Assembly: GCA_945907065.1 (NCBI GenBank)
Contig: CAMDSC010000002.1
Location: 32,803-96,802, forward strand
DNA from: Chitinophaga pinensis
Lineage (GTDB): Bacteria; Bacteroidota; Bacteroidia; NS11-12g; UBA9320
Reading direction: 5' to 3'
DNA length: 64,000 nt
Of the stretch, positions 27,218 to 35,700 are shown piece after piece; the first letter of the stretch is position 1, and each line of letters begins with the position of its first letter. The notes below the pieces were generated by a model. That model worked only from the letters and a program-made list of their open reading frames with translations, did no database searches and was not told where the DNA came from. The position numbers and the translations under genes were made by a program.

Positions 27218-28342
27218 ATGCTTAAAGAATTTTTAACCCCATATTTACCAAAAACAGCAAGCTGGAAAGAAACTTCCATTGGCCATCTTACGTGTTTTTA
27301 TGAAACTGAAATACCAGATTTTGCTGAAACGGATATTGCCATTATTGGAATAAATGATGGCCGAAATTCAACAGGAAACGAAAGTTGCAAGCTGGCACCC
27401 GATACTATTCGAGATGAATTTTATAAACTCATTCGTCAAAATACCAGACTTCGACTAAGTGACCTTGGAAATATAAATGCTGGCGACACCTTCGAAGATA
27501 GTTTAACAGCTCTTAGAATAGTTATCGAAACTCTACTAAAAGAAAATATTATTCCTATAATATTAGGAGGAAGTATAGAACTGGCATTTGGCCAATATAC
27601 AGCTAATGAAAAAATTTGCAAAAACCTGGAATATGTATGTGTAAGCGCTGACTTTGATTTAAAAAATGAAACTTACCTGCGAAAAATTTGCACTTATCAG
27701 CCCAATTTTCTTTTTAATATTAACGTACTAGGATTTCAAACTTATTTGGTAGAAGATGATAGCCTAAGTGTTATTCAAAAACTTTTTTTTGAAGCCAACC
27801 GCTTAGGGCCATTAAAAAAAGATATGACGGATGCTGAACCTATGATTCGCAATGCAGATATGATTACATTTAATATGTCGGCTATAAAACAAGCCGACGC
27901 CCCGGGCCATGCCAATGGAAACCCAAATGGATTTTCGGGAGAAGAAGCATGTCAAATTGCATGGTATTCAGGCGTGGCCGATAAGGTGAAAACCTTTGGA
28001 ATTTATGAACTGAATCCTGATTATGACGAATACCGCCAATCTGCAAAGTTAGCTTCGCAAATGGCTTGGTATTTTGTAGATGGCTATTACAATCGTAAAA
28101 ATGATAACCCTGTAATGCATCAAGATTTTTTAAAATACCGCTGCACATTGGGTGAAGGGCAACCAGAAGCAGTATTTTTCAAAAGCAAATTAAGCGACCG
28201 TTGGTGGATGGAAATTCCATATCCAAATAATTATGGAGACCACAGTGTATTGGTTCCATGTTCGTATAATGATTATCTTATTGCGTCAAAAGGAGAAATG
28301 CCTGACCGATTTTGGCGAGGTTTTCAAAAAATAAATATGTAA
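27218..28342 (+). CDS. Arginase/formimidoylglutamase-family protein with degenerate metal site
   Basis: The 374-residue protein has the ureohydrolase fold and matches the Bacteroidota branch usually labelled formimidoylglutamase (ITFNMSAIKQADAPGHAN, GFSGEEACQIAWYSG, DRWWMEIPYPN). The manganese ligands of true arginases are missing: GGDHS is replaced by GGSIE, DAHxD by SADFD, and the SxDxDxxDP block by NMSAIKQADAP. It is therefore probably not a classical Mn-dependent ureohydrolase; a binding or structural role, or different chemistry, is possible. No other histidine-degradation genes are nearby. The family call is firm, the enzymatic name doubtful. Confidence 0.8.
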   Translation: MLKEFLTPYLPKTASWKETSIGHLTCFYETEIPDFAETDIAIIGINDGRNSTGNESCKLAPDTIRDEFYKLIRQNTRLRLSDLGNINAGDTFEDSLTALRIVIETLLKENIIPIILGGSIELAFGQYTANEKICKNLEYVCVSADFDLKNETYLRKICTYQPNFLFNINVLGFQTYLVEDDSLSVIQKLFFEANRLGPLKKDMTDAEPMIRNADMITFNMSAIKQADAPGHANGNPNGFSGEEACQIAWYSGVADKVKTFGIYELNPDYDEYRQSAKLASQMAWYFVDGYYNRKNDNPVMHQDFLKYRCTLGEGQPEAVFFKSKLSDRWWMEIPYPNNYGDHSVLVPCSYNDYLIASKGEMPDRFWRGFQKINM

Positions 28343-28347
28343 CTTTG
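28340..28347 (+). promoter_or_regulatory. -7 promoter element upstream of the small lipoprotein gene
   Basis: TAACTTTG overlaps the stop codon of the arginase-family gene and lies 45 bases before the ATG of the 45-aa lipoprotein. It matches TAnnTTTG exactly; the -33 element is unclear. Confidence 0.4.
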
Positions 28348-28392
28348 AATAATAAATATACCAAAACCATTAAATAACAGTTAACTAATATT

Positions 28393-28530
28393 ATGCAAGG
28401 TCTAAAATTTATAAAAATAATCGTTTTAGCGTTAGGAATTCTATTATTCCTCGACTCCTGCTCTGCTACAAAAAGCAAACGAGGATGTGATGGTAATAAA
28501 AAATCAAAAGTACCTTTTGGGTATATGTAG
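28393..28530 (+). CDS. Small (45-aa) lipoprotein, absent from the ORF track
   Basis: ATG at 28393 opens a 45-codon frame ending in TAG at 28530. The product is a signal peptide (MQGLKFIKIIVLALGILLFL), a lipobox ending in LDSC, and a 22-residue basic tail (SATKSKRGCDGNKKSK..PFGYM) rich in Lys, Gly and Cys. Very short lipoproteins with a Cys/Gly/Lys tail are common in Bacteroidota and are usually missed by gene callers. It has its own -7 box and converges with the histidine phosphatase gene, whose stop lies 3 bases away. Function unknown; the mature form would be an acylated peptide of about 23 residues. Confidence 0.7.
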   Translation: MQGLKFIKIIVLALGILLFLDSCSATKSKRGCDGNKKSKVPFGYM

Positions 28531-28532
28531 AA

Positions 28533-29165
28533 TTACCAAAGATGTTCCGTCGAATTTTCAGTAGTTATTTCAAACCTTCCATTACCTAGGTGTTCCAAAA
28601 CGTAAAGGCATAAATTGGTATGATAAAATTCTTCCATTTTACTTAATGGTTGATTCAATAAAAGGCATAAAAAACTTCGGATAGCACGGCCGTGCATGCA
28701 TACCAATATTATATTTTCATTGTCGGCAGCCATTATTTTTTCGAGTGCCAATTTTTGACGATTATACATTTGCATGGGCGTTTCACCCTTCTCAATGGCT
28801 TTGTCCAAATATCCGGCTTTCCAATCCTCAATCATTTGATGATAGTGCAATTGGTTAAGGTTATTGGGAATAGCACCTTCCATTATTCCCCAATTTATTT
28901 CGTTAAGTCCCCCTAATTTTTCATAAACAAATTTATCTTCAATAAAAGGAGCAACACTTTGATAAGTTCTATTTAACTCTGAAATATAAATTTTATCAAA
29001 AGGAATATGCTTGTAAGCCATATAAAATAGCTGTGCTTGATGCTTTCCTTTATCATTTAAATCTGAATTTATCCCACTGCCCTGAATAATTCCTCGTTTA
29101 TTATATTCAGTTTCTCCATGTCGTATCAAGTAAATTGTTTTTTTTGTAGTTAAATTAGATGGCAT
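28533..29165 (-). CDS. Histidine phosphatase family protein (phosphoglycerate mutase-like)
   Basis: The 210-residue protein carries the phosphohistidine signature IYLIRHGETEYN (RHGE at residues 15-18) and a second catalytic His in LVCMHGRAIRS near residue 155. It resembles cofactor-dependent phosphatases of the GpmB/CobC type rather than true phosphoglycerate mutase. The substrate is unknown. The start ATG shares the CATG at 29163-29166 with the start of the divergent hotdog gene. A perfect TATTTTTG -7 box at 29178-29185 supports this start. Confidence 0.88.
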   Translation of the reverse strand: MPSNLTTKKTIYLIRHGETEYNKRGIIQGSGINSDLNDKGKHQAQLFYMAYKHIPFDKIYISELNRTYQSVAPFIEDKFVYEKLGGLNEINWGIMEGAIPNNLNQLHYHQMIEDWKAGYLDKAIEKGETPMQMYNRQKLALEKIMAADNENIILVCMHGRAIRSFLCLLLNQPLSKMEEFYHTNLCLYVLEHLGNGRFEITTENSTEHLW

Positions 29166-29589
29166 GTTTTACAATCACAAAAATATAACACTTGAGGCAT
29201 TAAATATGCAGCTTCAAAATACTCTTGCATCACATTTAGGCATGGAAGTTACCGAAATTGGAAATCATTATTTAATAATGAAAATGCCGGTAGATTATAG
29301 AACAATTCAGCCTTCGGGGCAATTGGATGGTGGGGCTAGTATGGCTCTGGCTGAGGCTGCGGGAAGCTTGGCCGCTAATATTTCAGTAAGTGAGGACAAA
29401 TTATGTGTAGGATTAGATATTAACGGAAATCATATTAAATCTAGCAATTCTGGATTTGTATATGGCAAAGCCATTCCTTTACATCTTGGAAACCGAACCC
29501 ATGTTTGGGAAATAAAAATAACGGATGAAAATGAAAAGCTAATTTGCATTTCCCGATTAACAATGGCTGTAATTGATAAAACAAAGTAA
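29164..29589 (+). CDS. Hotdog-fold thioesterase, probable DHNA-CoA thioesterase (MenI/PaaI-like)
   Basis: A 141-residue hotdog protein with the pattern VDYRTIQPSGQLDGGASMALAEAAGS. The presumed catalytic Glu (MALAE) is present, but the usual LHGG is LDGG here. It is followed 3 bases later by isochorismate synthase, so it is probably 1,4-dihydroxy-2-naphthoyl-CoA thioesterase of menaquinone synthesis. The annotated start overlaps the divergent phosphatase start codon. Met15 (29206, MQLQNTLASHLGME) is a reasonable alternative that would leave room for the phosphatase promoter. Confidence 0.85.
   Translation: MFYNHKNITLEALNMQLQNTLASHLGMEVTEIGNHYLIMKMPVDYRTIQPSGQLDGGASMALAEAAGSLAANISVSEDKLCVGLDINGNHIKSSNSGFVYGKAIPLHLGNRTHVWEIKITDENEKLICISRLTMAVIDKTK
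29178..29185 (-). promoter_or_regulatory. -7 promoter element of the histidine phosphatase gene
   Basis: TATTTTTG on the minus strand, 13 bases before the phosphatase ATG, lies inside the first codons of the annotated hotdog gene. It is an exact TAnnTTTG match. Confidence 0.4.
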
Positions 29590-29592
29590 GTA

Positions 29593-30579
29593 ATGACAAA
29601 TACTTTTTTTATCTATTGGAAACTTCCCGGCAAAAAAGAAATTTTTACCATTGAAAATCCTCAAATTAGTAAGATTTCAGAAACGGATTTATCAGAAGAA
29701 GGATTTATTTTTCTTCCTTATAATAAAAATCAATTTGGCTATTTAATAAAAGGTGAGATAAATAAAACCACTGACTTCAAATTTCCTCCATTATTAAAAA
29801 ATGAAACCCAGCTAAATTTTCATGATAATCATAAAAATTATCTTGCAATAGTTACTAAAGCGATTGATCAAATAAAGAACGGGGATTTCAAAAAAGCAGT
29901 TTTGGCTCATTCCTTTATTCAAAAATTACCTCCTAATTTCAATCTCAATCTATTTTTTGAAAAGCTTTGCAATCAATATCCCAATGCCTTTGTTTACTGC
30001 TTATCTATTGAAAATGAAATCTGGATTGGAGCTACACCTGAAGTATTTCTAAAAAAAGAAAACAATTTATTTTTGACGTATGCCCTTGCCGGAACCAAAC
30101 AATTAAATGAAGGGATAAAGTTTAGCAACAAGGAACTAGATGAGCAACTGCTAGTAAAAAATTATATAGTTGACAAGCTAATTAATTTTGAAACTGAGAA
30201 TATCGAAGTTTCCGAGGTTAGAGAACTCAATACCGGAAATCTTAAACATTTGATAAATGAAATACGATTTAATACCACAAAACCAATTGATATAATTAAT
30301 GAGATTCATCCAACACCTGCAGTTTGTGGCACACCATTAATGCAGGCATCTAATTTTATTAAACAAAATGAAAATCTAGACAGGGAATTTTACTCAGGAT
30401 TTTTAGGACCTATTTATAAAAATAGAGATTTTTCATTTTGGGTAAATCTGCGTTGCGCCAAAATTAGTAATGATTTAATAAAATTTTATGCAGGAGCAGG
30501 AATTACGGCAAATAGCGTGGCTGAAGCCGAATGGCAGGAAACCGAAAAAAAAATAGATACTCTTAGAACTTTACTATAG
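29593..30579 (+). CDS. menF: Isochorismate synthase (chorismate-binding family)
   Basis: Converts chorismate to isochorismate, the entry to menaquinone synthesis. The 328-residue protein has the chorismate-binding core: WIGATPEVFLK, FSNKELDEQLLVKNYIV, the HPTPAVCGTP motif, REFYSGFLGP and the C-terminal AGAGITANSVAEAEWQETEKK. It is shorter than many MenF/EntC proteins because the N-terminal region is reduced. The first ORF of the pair encodes the likely MenI thioesterase, 3 bases upstream. menD and the other men genes are not in the window. Its 3' end overlaps the convergent HIT gene by 6 bases. Confidence 0.9.
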   Translation: MTNTFFIYWKLPGKKEIFTIENPQISKISETDLSEEGFIFLPYNKNQFGYLIKGEINKTTDFKFPPLLKNETQLNFHDNHKNYLAIVTKAIDQIKNGDFKKAVLAHSFIQKLPPNFNLNLFFEKLCNQYPNAFVYCLSIENEIWIGATPEVFLKKENNLFLTYALAGTKQLNEGIKFSNKELDEQLLVKNYIVDKLINFETENIEVSEVRELNTGNLKHLINEIRFNTTKPIDIINEIHPTPAVCGTPLMQASNFIKQNENLDREFYSGFLGPIYKNRDFSFWVNLRCAKISNDLIKFYAGAGITANSVAEAEWQETEKKIDTLRTLL

Positions 30580-30966
30580 ATACTTTTTAATCATATCAGC
30601 GGTTGCCATAAGTTCTTCATTGGTTGGTTTCATTTTTTCTTTCGAAAAATCAATATCAGAAACCGAACTTATTGGAATTAAATGAATATGAGCATGAGGC
30701 ACCTCAAGACCTATGACCACAACCCCAATTTTTTTACAATCGATGGCAGATTTTATTCCTTTGGCTACTTTTTGTGCAAATAAATTTAGTGAAGTGTAGT
30801 CATCAGGCGCCATATCAAAAATATAGTCTATAGGTATCTTTGGTATTACCAATACATGTCCTTGCTTTAATGGGCTGATATCTAAGAAGGCCAAATGATT
30901 CGAATCTTCGGCTACTTTATGACAAGGAATTTCACCGCTTATTATTTTACTAAAGATACTGGCCAT
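30574..30966 (-). CDS. HIT family protein (histidine triad nucleotide-binding hydrolase)
   Basis: The 130-residue HINT-type protein hydrolyses adenosine phosphoramidates or related nucleotides. The start SIFSKIISGEIPCHKVAED and the histidine triad PHAHIHLIP near residue 95 are both intact. It follows greA on the same strand after about 30 bases, a pairing I recall as frequent in Bacteroidota. Its 3' end overlaps the isochorismate synthase gene by 6 bases. Confidence 0.94.
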   Translation of the reverse strand: MASIFSKIISGEIPCHKVAEDSNHLAFLDISPLKQGHVLVIPKIPIDYIFDMAPDDYTSLNLFAQKVAKGIKSAIDCKKIGVVVIGLEVPHAHIHLIPISSVSDIDFSKEKMKPTNEELMATADMIKKYL

Positions 30967-30997
30967 TATTAAAAGTTAGAGTTATAGAAAACAAAAT

Positions 30998-31471
30998 TTA
31001 AACTACAGAAATATCAAGTATTTCAAAATTTATGGTTCCAGCAGGCACCATTACTTCAACATGGTCTCCAATTTTTTTACCCATAAGCCCCATAGCTATT
31101 GGTGATTTAACTGAAATTTTTCCCAATTTAAGATCGGCTTCTTTTTCAGAAACAATTGTATAATTAACGCTCGAATTTGTTTTTTTATTTAGTACAGTAA
31201 CCTTGGTTAATATTCCTACTTTACTTAAATCTACTTTAGTTTCATCCAATATTCTACTATCTCCTAATATATTTTTAAGTTTGGCTATTTTCATTTCAAG
31301 CATTCCCTGAGCTTCTTTGGCAGCATCGTATTCTGCATTTTCCGAAAGGTCACCTTTTTCCTTTGCTTCTGCTATCTGCCCACTAATACGACGTCTTTCC
31401 ACTTTTTCCAATTGTTCTATTTCTTTCACTAAGGCATCGTATCCTTCCTTGGTCATGTAATTTATAGCCAT
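30998..31471 (-). CDS. greA: Transcription elongation factor GreA
   Basis: Rescues backtracked RNA polymerase by stimulating transcript cleavage. It has an N-terminal coiled-coil with the acidic tip (GDLSENAEYDAAKEAQ) and a C-terminal FKBP-like domain (SPIAMGLMGKKIGDHVEVMVPAG). The ORF track starts at 31519, but the extra 16 residues fall inside a strong terminator hairpin. I place the start at the internal ATG (31471, MAINYMTKEGYDAL), which gives the usual 157 residues. It lies downstream of the PorV-like operon, separated by that terminator, and is followed by the HIT gene. Confidence 0.95.
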   Translation of the reverse strand: MAINYMTKEGYDALVKEIEQLEKVERRRISGQIAEAKEKGDLSENAEYDAAKEAQGMLEMKIAKLKNILGDSRILDETKVDLSKVGILTKVTVLNKKTNSSVNYTIVSEKEADLKLGKISVKSPIAMGLMGKKIGDHVEVMVPAGTINFEILDISVV

Positions 31472-31496
31472 AATATTTAAAATTCTATTTAATGTG

Positions 31497-31539
31497 ATAT
31501 AAAAATAAAGTTGCACCAACCGTATTCGGTTGATGCAAC
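31497..31539 (-). terminator. Rho-independent terminator after the PorV-like gene
   Basis: A 13-bp stem (GTTGCATCAACCG/CGGTTGGTGCAAC on the minus strand, one mismatch) with a 4-base loop is followed by TTTATTTTTAT. It ends the TonB receptor/T9SS/PorV-like operon and separates it from greA. Confidence 0.8.
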
Positions 31540-31594
31540 GCTACAAATATAATTTCTTTGTTTTTAAGTCCTAACTTTAGTACTACTAAAATTA

Positions 31595-32716
31595 TTATTC
31601 ACTTTGATTTCCTAGTGACATTTTTAAACCAATAGAATGAGTACCTGAAAAAGGACGAGTATCGCGATATGAATAATCTAAGGCAAAGCGATTGCCATCT
31701 TTTCCATATGGCAATTCAAAAGTTACCCCTCCCATTAATCCTGTACTGGCCGTGCGACGAGTATCGTAACTCATAATACCTTTTTCGTAAGCATAACCGG
31801 CACGAACCATAAACATACTTTTGTATATATATTCAGCACCAAATGTGGTTTGATTTAATGAAAAGGCATTGTAAGTAAAATTAGCTGCAAGTGATAGAGT
31901 ATGAAAATTAGTTTCTTCATTCTTATCAAGTTTAATATCATGGGCACCCCCAATATTAATTAATGCAGGAATATTATACTTAGCTATCCGTTGATTAACT
32001 GTAGCTTCCTGATTATCTTTCGGATTAAGTCTTTTAATAGAAATACCATCTCCTGAATACTTAACATCCGGTCCAATATTTTTTATTGATACGCCAAAAT
32101 GAGTATCGTCTGCTGTTTTCCAACTTGTTTTATATTGAATACCAGCATCAATGGCAACACCCTGAGCTTTTAAATTGGAAGCATTTTCAGAATATACTCT
32201 TAACAAAACACCCCCTGTAATTCGTTCTGTAAATTTCCGGCCATATCCTAAACCAATATTAGTTAAACGTGGCGAAAAATTCCCCAGTCCTCCATTTGGT
32301 TGTTGCACGGTAGTGATAGGTATATCGCCAAGATCAATAGAACTTATGGATAATCCTAGAGCATTATCATTCCCTAGATTTTGAGCAAAACCAAAACTGC
32401 TTATGTTAACACCTGAACCTGATAACCAACTTGTTCTGGCAAAAGCAATATCAGTTTTGGGAGTATTCACCAATCCTCCAATATTCATATACATGGATTC
32501 AATTCCTTTTATACTGCTTTGTGAAGCCCAACCTAAACCTGATGAACGAGCCCAACCGTTTATTACAAGTTGATTTGCACTGGCCTGCCCACCTCTGTCA
32601 GGGTTTCCGGCAAAGGAAGTAACACTTATCAATCCAAGGGCTATTATATTTACAATTCTTAATTTACTCATTATTCTATTTTTAAAACTTTTGAATTCGC
32701 TAATTTTTGGTTCCAT
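31595..32716 (-). CDS. PorV/PorQ-family outer-membrane beta-barrel protein
   Basis: The 373-residue protein has a signal peptide, then a conserved opening (ARSSGLGWASQSSIKGIESMYMNIGGL) equivalent to the PorV/PorQ 'AR..G.G.A......S..WNPA.L' signature, followed by alternating amphipathic strands that end in a C-terminal Ser/Gly/Leu-rich strand. PorV family members act as shuttle or anchor proteins for T9SS cargo at the outer membrane. It is the last gene of a three-gene unit behind a TonB receptor and a 1349-aa T9SS protein, which suggests it serves that protein. The predicted N-terminus (MEPKISEFKSFKNRIMSK) extends 15 residues before the usual signal peptide; Met16 is the alternative start. 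Confidence 0.78.
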   Translation of the reverse strand: MEPKISEFKSFKNRIMSKLRIVNIIALGLISVTSFAGNPDRGGQASANQLVINGWARSSGLGWASQSSIKGIESMYMNIGGLVNTPKTDIAFARTSWLSGSGVNISSFGFAQNLGNDNALGLSISSIDLGDIPITTVQQPNGGLGNFSPRLTNIGLGYGRKFTERITGGVLLRVYSENASNLKAQGVAIDAGIQYKTSWKTADDTHFGVSIKNIGPDVKYSGDGISIKRLNPKDNQEATVNQRIAKYNIPALINIGGAHDIKLDKNEETNFHTLSLAANFTYNAFSLNQTTFGAEYIYKSMFMVRAGYAYEKGIMSYDTRRTASTGLMGGVTFELPYGKDGNRFALDYSYRDTRPFSGTHSIGLKMSLGNQSE

Positions 32717-32739
32717 ATTTTATGAATATTTTAATCTTT

Positions 32740-35700
32740 TTAAAAGGAATCCAAATCTAATTCGCGCATCACACCCATCCATTTAATTACCTTTTCACCA
32801 AGCCCAGGAGCATTCACATGAATAAGATACACACCACTGGCTATTGGCACTTTGGCATCATTTTTCATATCCCACAATACATCCGTTGATTGATCATCTT
32901 TTTTAATCCTTCTAACTAGAGTGCCATCAATAGTATAAATTGAAATATCACATCTCATAGGTAAATTGGTAAACTTCACTGTGTTTTCAATAGAGGTATT
33001 TTCATAATCAGAATATGCATAATATGGATTAGGAACTACGTTTATCATATCTAATGCTTTTATTCCATGTTTCGGTGCAACTTCGGTAAATACTTCATTG
33101 GTATTAAACTCGTACCGTGGATTATCAAAATTTAAAGTATTAGCTATGGTATTATAAAATCTATACGGTTTTTTAACCCTAATTTTAAATCGCACTTCAG
33201 TTTCAGGCACTGGCATTCCATTTACTTCCTTCATTTTATAACCAGTAGCCATATATGTCGGTATAACATACATACACTGATACATCACTTTATTTATAAT
33301 AGTGGTTCTGGCAGTTTCAGTCATCAAATTATCTGCTGCTTTAAGTATATCATAATAGGCTTGTCCTTGATCATAAATTGGCAATAATGGCTGCTGAGAA
33401 GGAACAATTCCTTGATATGAGCCCATTAAATAAATATAATGACGACCACCATTGGCAATTATTCCTGTTCCACCATTTGCATAAAAACCTGCATCTGAAG
33501 TTGGATTCCATTTCATATCACGACCATTGTTTGAGTATTGACGAGAATCTTCACCAAAGACAATATTCAATCGTTCTCCGGTTTCTACATTTATAGCATA
33601 TCCAGGAAACCAACTGCGACCAGTTTCTCCAGGTATTTCTGTTCCATCTATATTTAACGAAGCATGAGCTCTTAAATTAAATTTCTTATTTGCCCCTTCA
33701 CTTAATATATTGTCATCACTCATTTCAAGCACACAAGAACGGGTCCATTTCTTTTGATCTGGTGTAATAACAAATTCAATACTCGATAATTGGTTTAATC
33801 CCCATTGGCTATTAGTAGGGGTGCCATCAAAAGCGACACCTTGTATTTGAGTGGCACCAAATTTGGCACCTGCATTACTTGTAAAACGAGAGGCTAAACG
33901 ATATGGCCCAACGCGACCTTCCCATAATTTTTCATAACTTTCAAATGGGTCTATTGCATTTCCATTTATAGCATAATCATTTTCTGTAGGATCTTTAAAT
34001 TGATCTGCTTTGCCATTGGTACCAGAGTGTAACCAATTCCAAAAAGGTACACCATCAATATCTCTCATACCTGAAAGCCACTCTTTTCCTTTATCGGCAA
34101 AAATAACTTCACAACCTAATGAACCATTTGTTTCATCAATATCTGGATTTCCAGGGTCTAATACTTGATCAATGGATACTGCCATTCCCCAATCGGCAAG
34201 TTTTGCAGGTTCTTTATACCAAGCGGTATCTGTTCTTTTTGATGCAAATTGCCATTTATTACCTTTTGTAATTATTTGCTCGTTATGTATATTTATCTTT
34301 TCATCAGAAAAAATTGTATCAGGAATTCCTCCTTCATTTTTCTTAATAAGAATCCATCTGGTAACATGCCCTTTAACTCCTGCTTCACGTTTGCGAATTG
34401 CAGAAGCGGTTCCGCTCAAATTTATTGAATCTTTCAATTCAATAAGTACAAGTTCAAAATCTCCTTTTGGAACTTTTAATGGATCAACTATGGAAATCTT
34501 TACTGGTCCTTTACCTACTTCATAAACAGGATTAAGAACTTTATAGGGCGGGGCACTAACAATTTCAAATTCCGTTTCAGGAGTTAAATCAATAATATTA
34601 CCTCCATTTCCACTTCCTTCAATTCTTTTTATGCGTGGGCCACCACCATAGCTTGTATTTAATTTAGCTCCACCTAAGCGAGGTTCAGTATTTCGAGGTG
34701 ATGCAACTAATATTGCACCCTTTTCTGGCAATTGCCCAAGGAGGTATTGATCCTCCGTACTTAAAGGAGCCGCAGAATAAGGGAAAATCATATAATAATA
34801 TGTTTTAAAATTCACTAAAGATTTATTAGAACCGGTTGCAAAGGCATCTTCTTTAATCGATAATGAATGTACTAATCCTTTATTTGGTGCATCTATCATT
34901 AATTTTGGTAATGCTTGCCCTAAGGTTACATCACAAGGTTTATTTACCAAGCGAATAACGTTGTTCTTTAAATCGCAAATAAAAATTTCACGAACCTTTT
35001 CTGCATCTTCTAAATCTCCAGGACCAGCACTTCCATCTTTACATTGGAATATACGATATCCTTCAAATTTATAAACTTGTGGTTTTTGGTTTGCATCAAG
35101 TACTGTTTTACTAAATCCTTCAACATTCTTAGTATTACCCAACATTAATATTAATTCATTGTCTAATTCCTGAACTGTTGTAATAACAGCTTCGGGGCCT
35201 AGTAATGGAACAAAACAATTATTAAATAATGTTTGTGCTTTATCACTGGCTAATTTTAATAATGCCAAAGAACCTTCGGCACCACCGGTACTTGCCCTTG
35301 CCCATACAATACCTACGGTAAGTTTATTAAATGCTCCAGACTTTAGGGTAAATGGTCCGCTGGTTTGCATAAAACGTCTGTCGGCTGCTGGATTTCCAGC
35401 GGAACGTTCATTCCAGTTTCCCGTAACTTTAGGGTCTGTATCAAATGGAAATAAGTAATTGGTACAGTTTGTTCCTGTACGACCGCTTTTTCCATCATTG
35501 GTCATACATTTACCATTTTTCCATCTACCGGTTAAATAATAATAATAATGAATGGGGCGCTGAGGGTTTCCAAAATCAGTAAAATCATTATCATAGTAAA
35601 CAAATTTACTCATTCCTAATTCGAAAGTAGTATCTCGTCCATTAATGGTTGTATCCTTTTTAGGTCCTTCAAAAAAATCAACACCAACTGAAGGTGGATT

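Noticed and set aside
28278-28478. Minus-strand 66-aa ORF opposite the small lipoprotein
   Set aside because: It overlaps the arginase-family 3' end and the antisense of a clear signal peptide; no support of its own.
26160-30966. Complete menaquinone cluster
   Set aside because: Only a probable thioesterase and isochorismate synthase are present; menD, menB, menE and others are not in the window.
31472-31519. Sixteen extra N-terminal residues of GreA in the ORF track
   Set aside because: They would be translated from within a terminator hairpin and do not match the family start.
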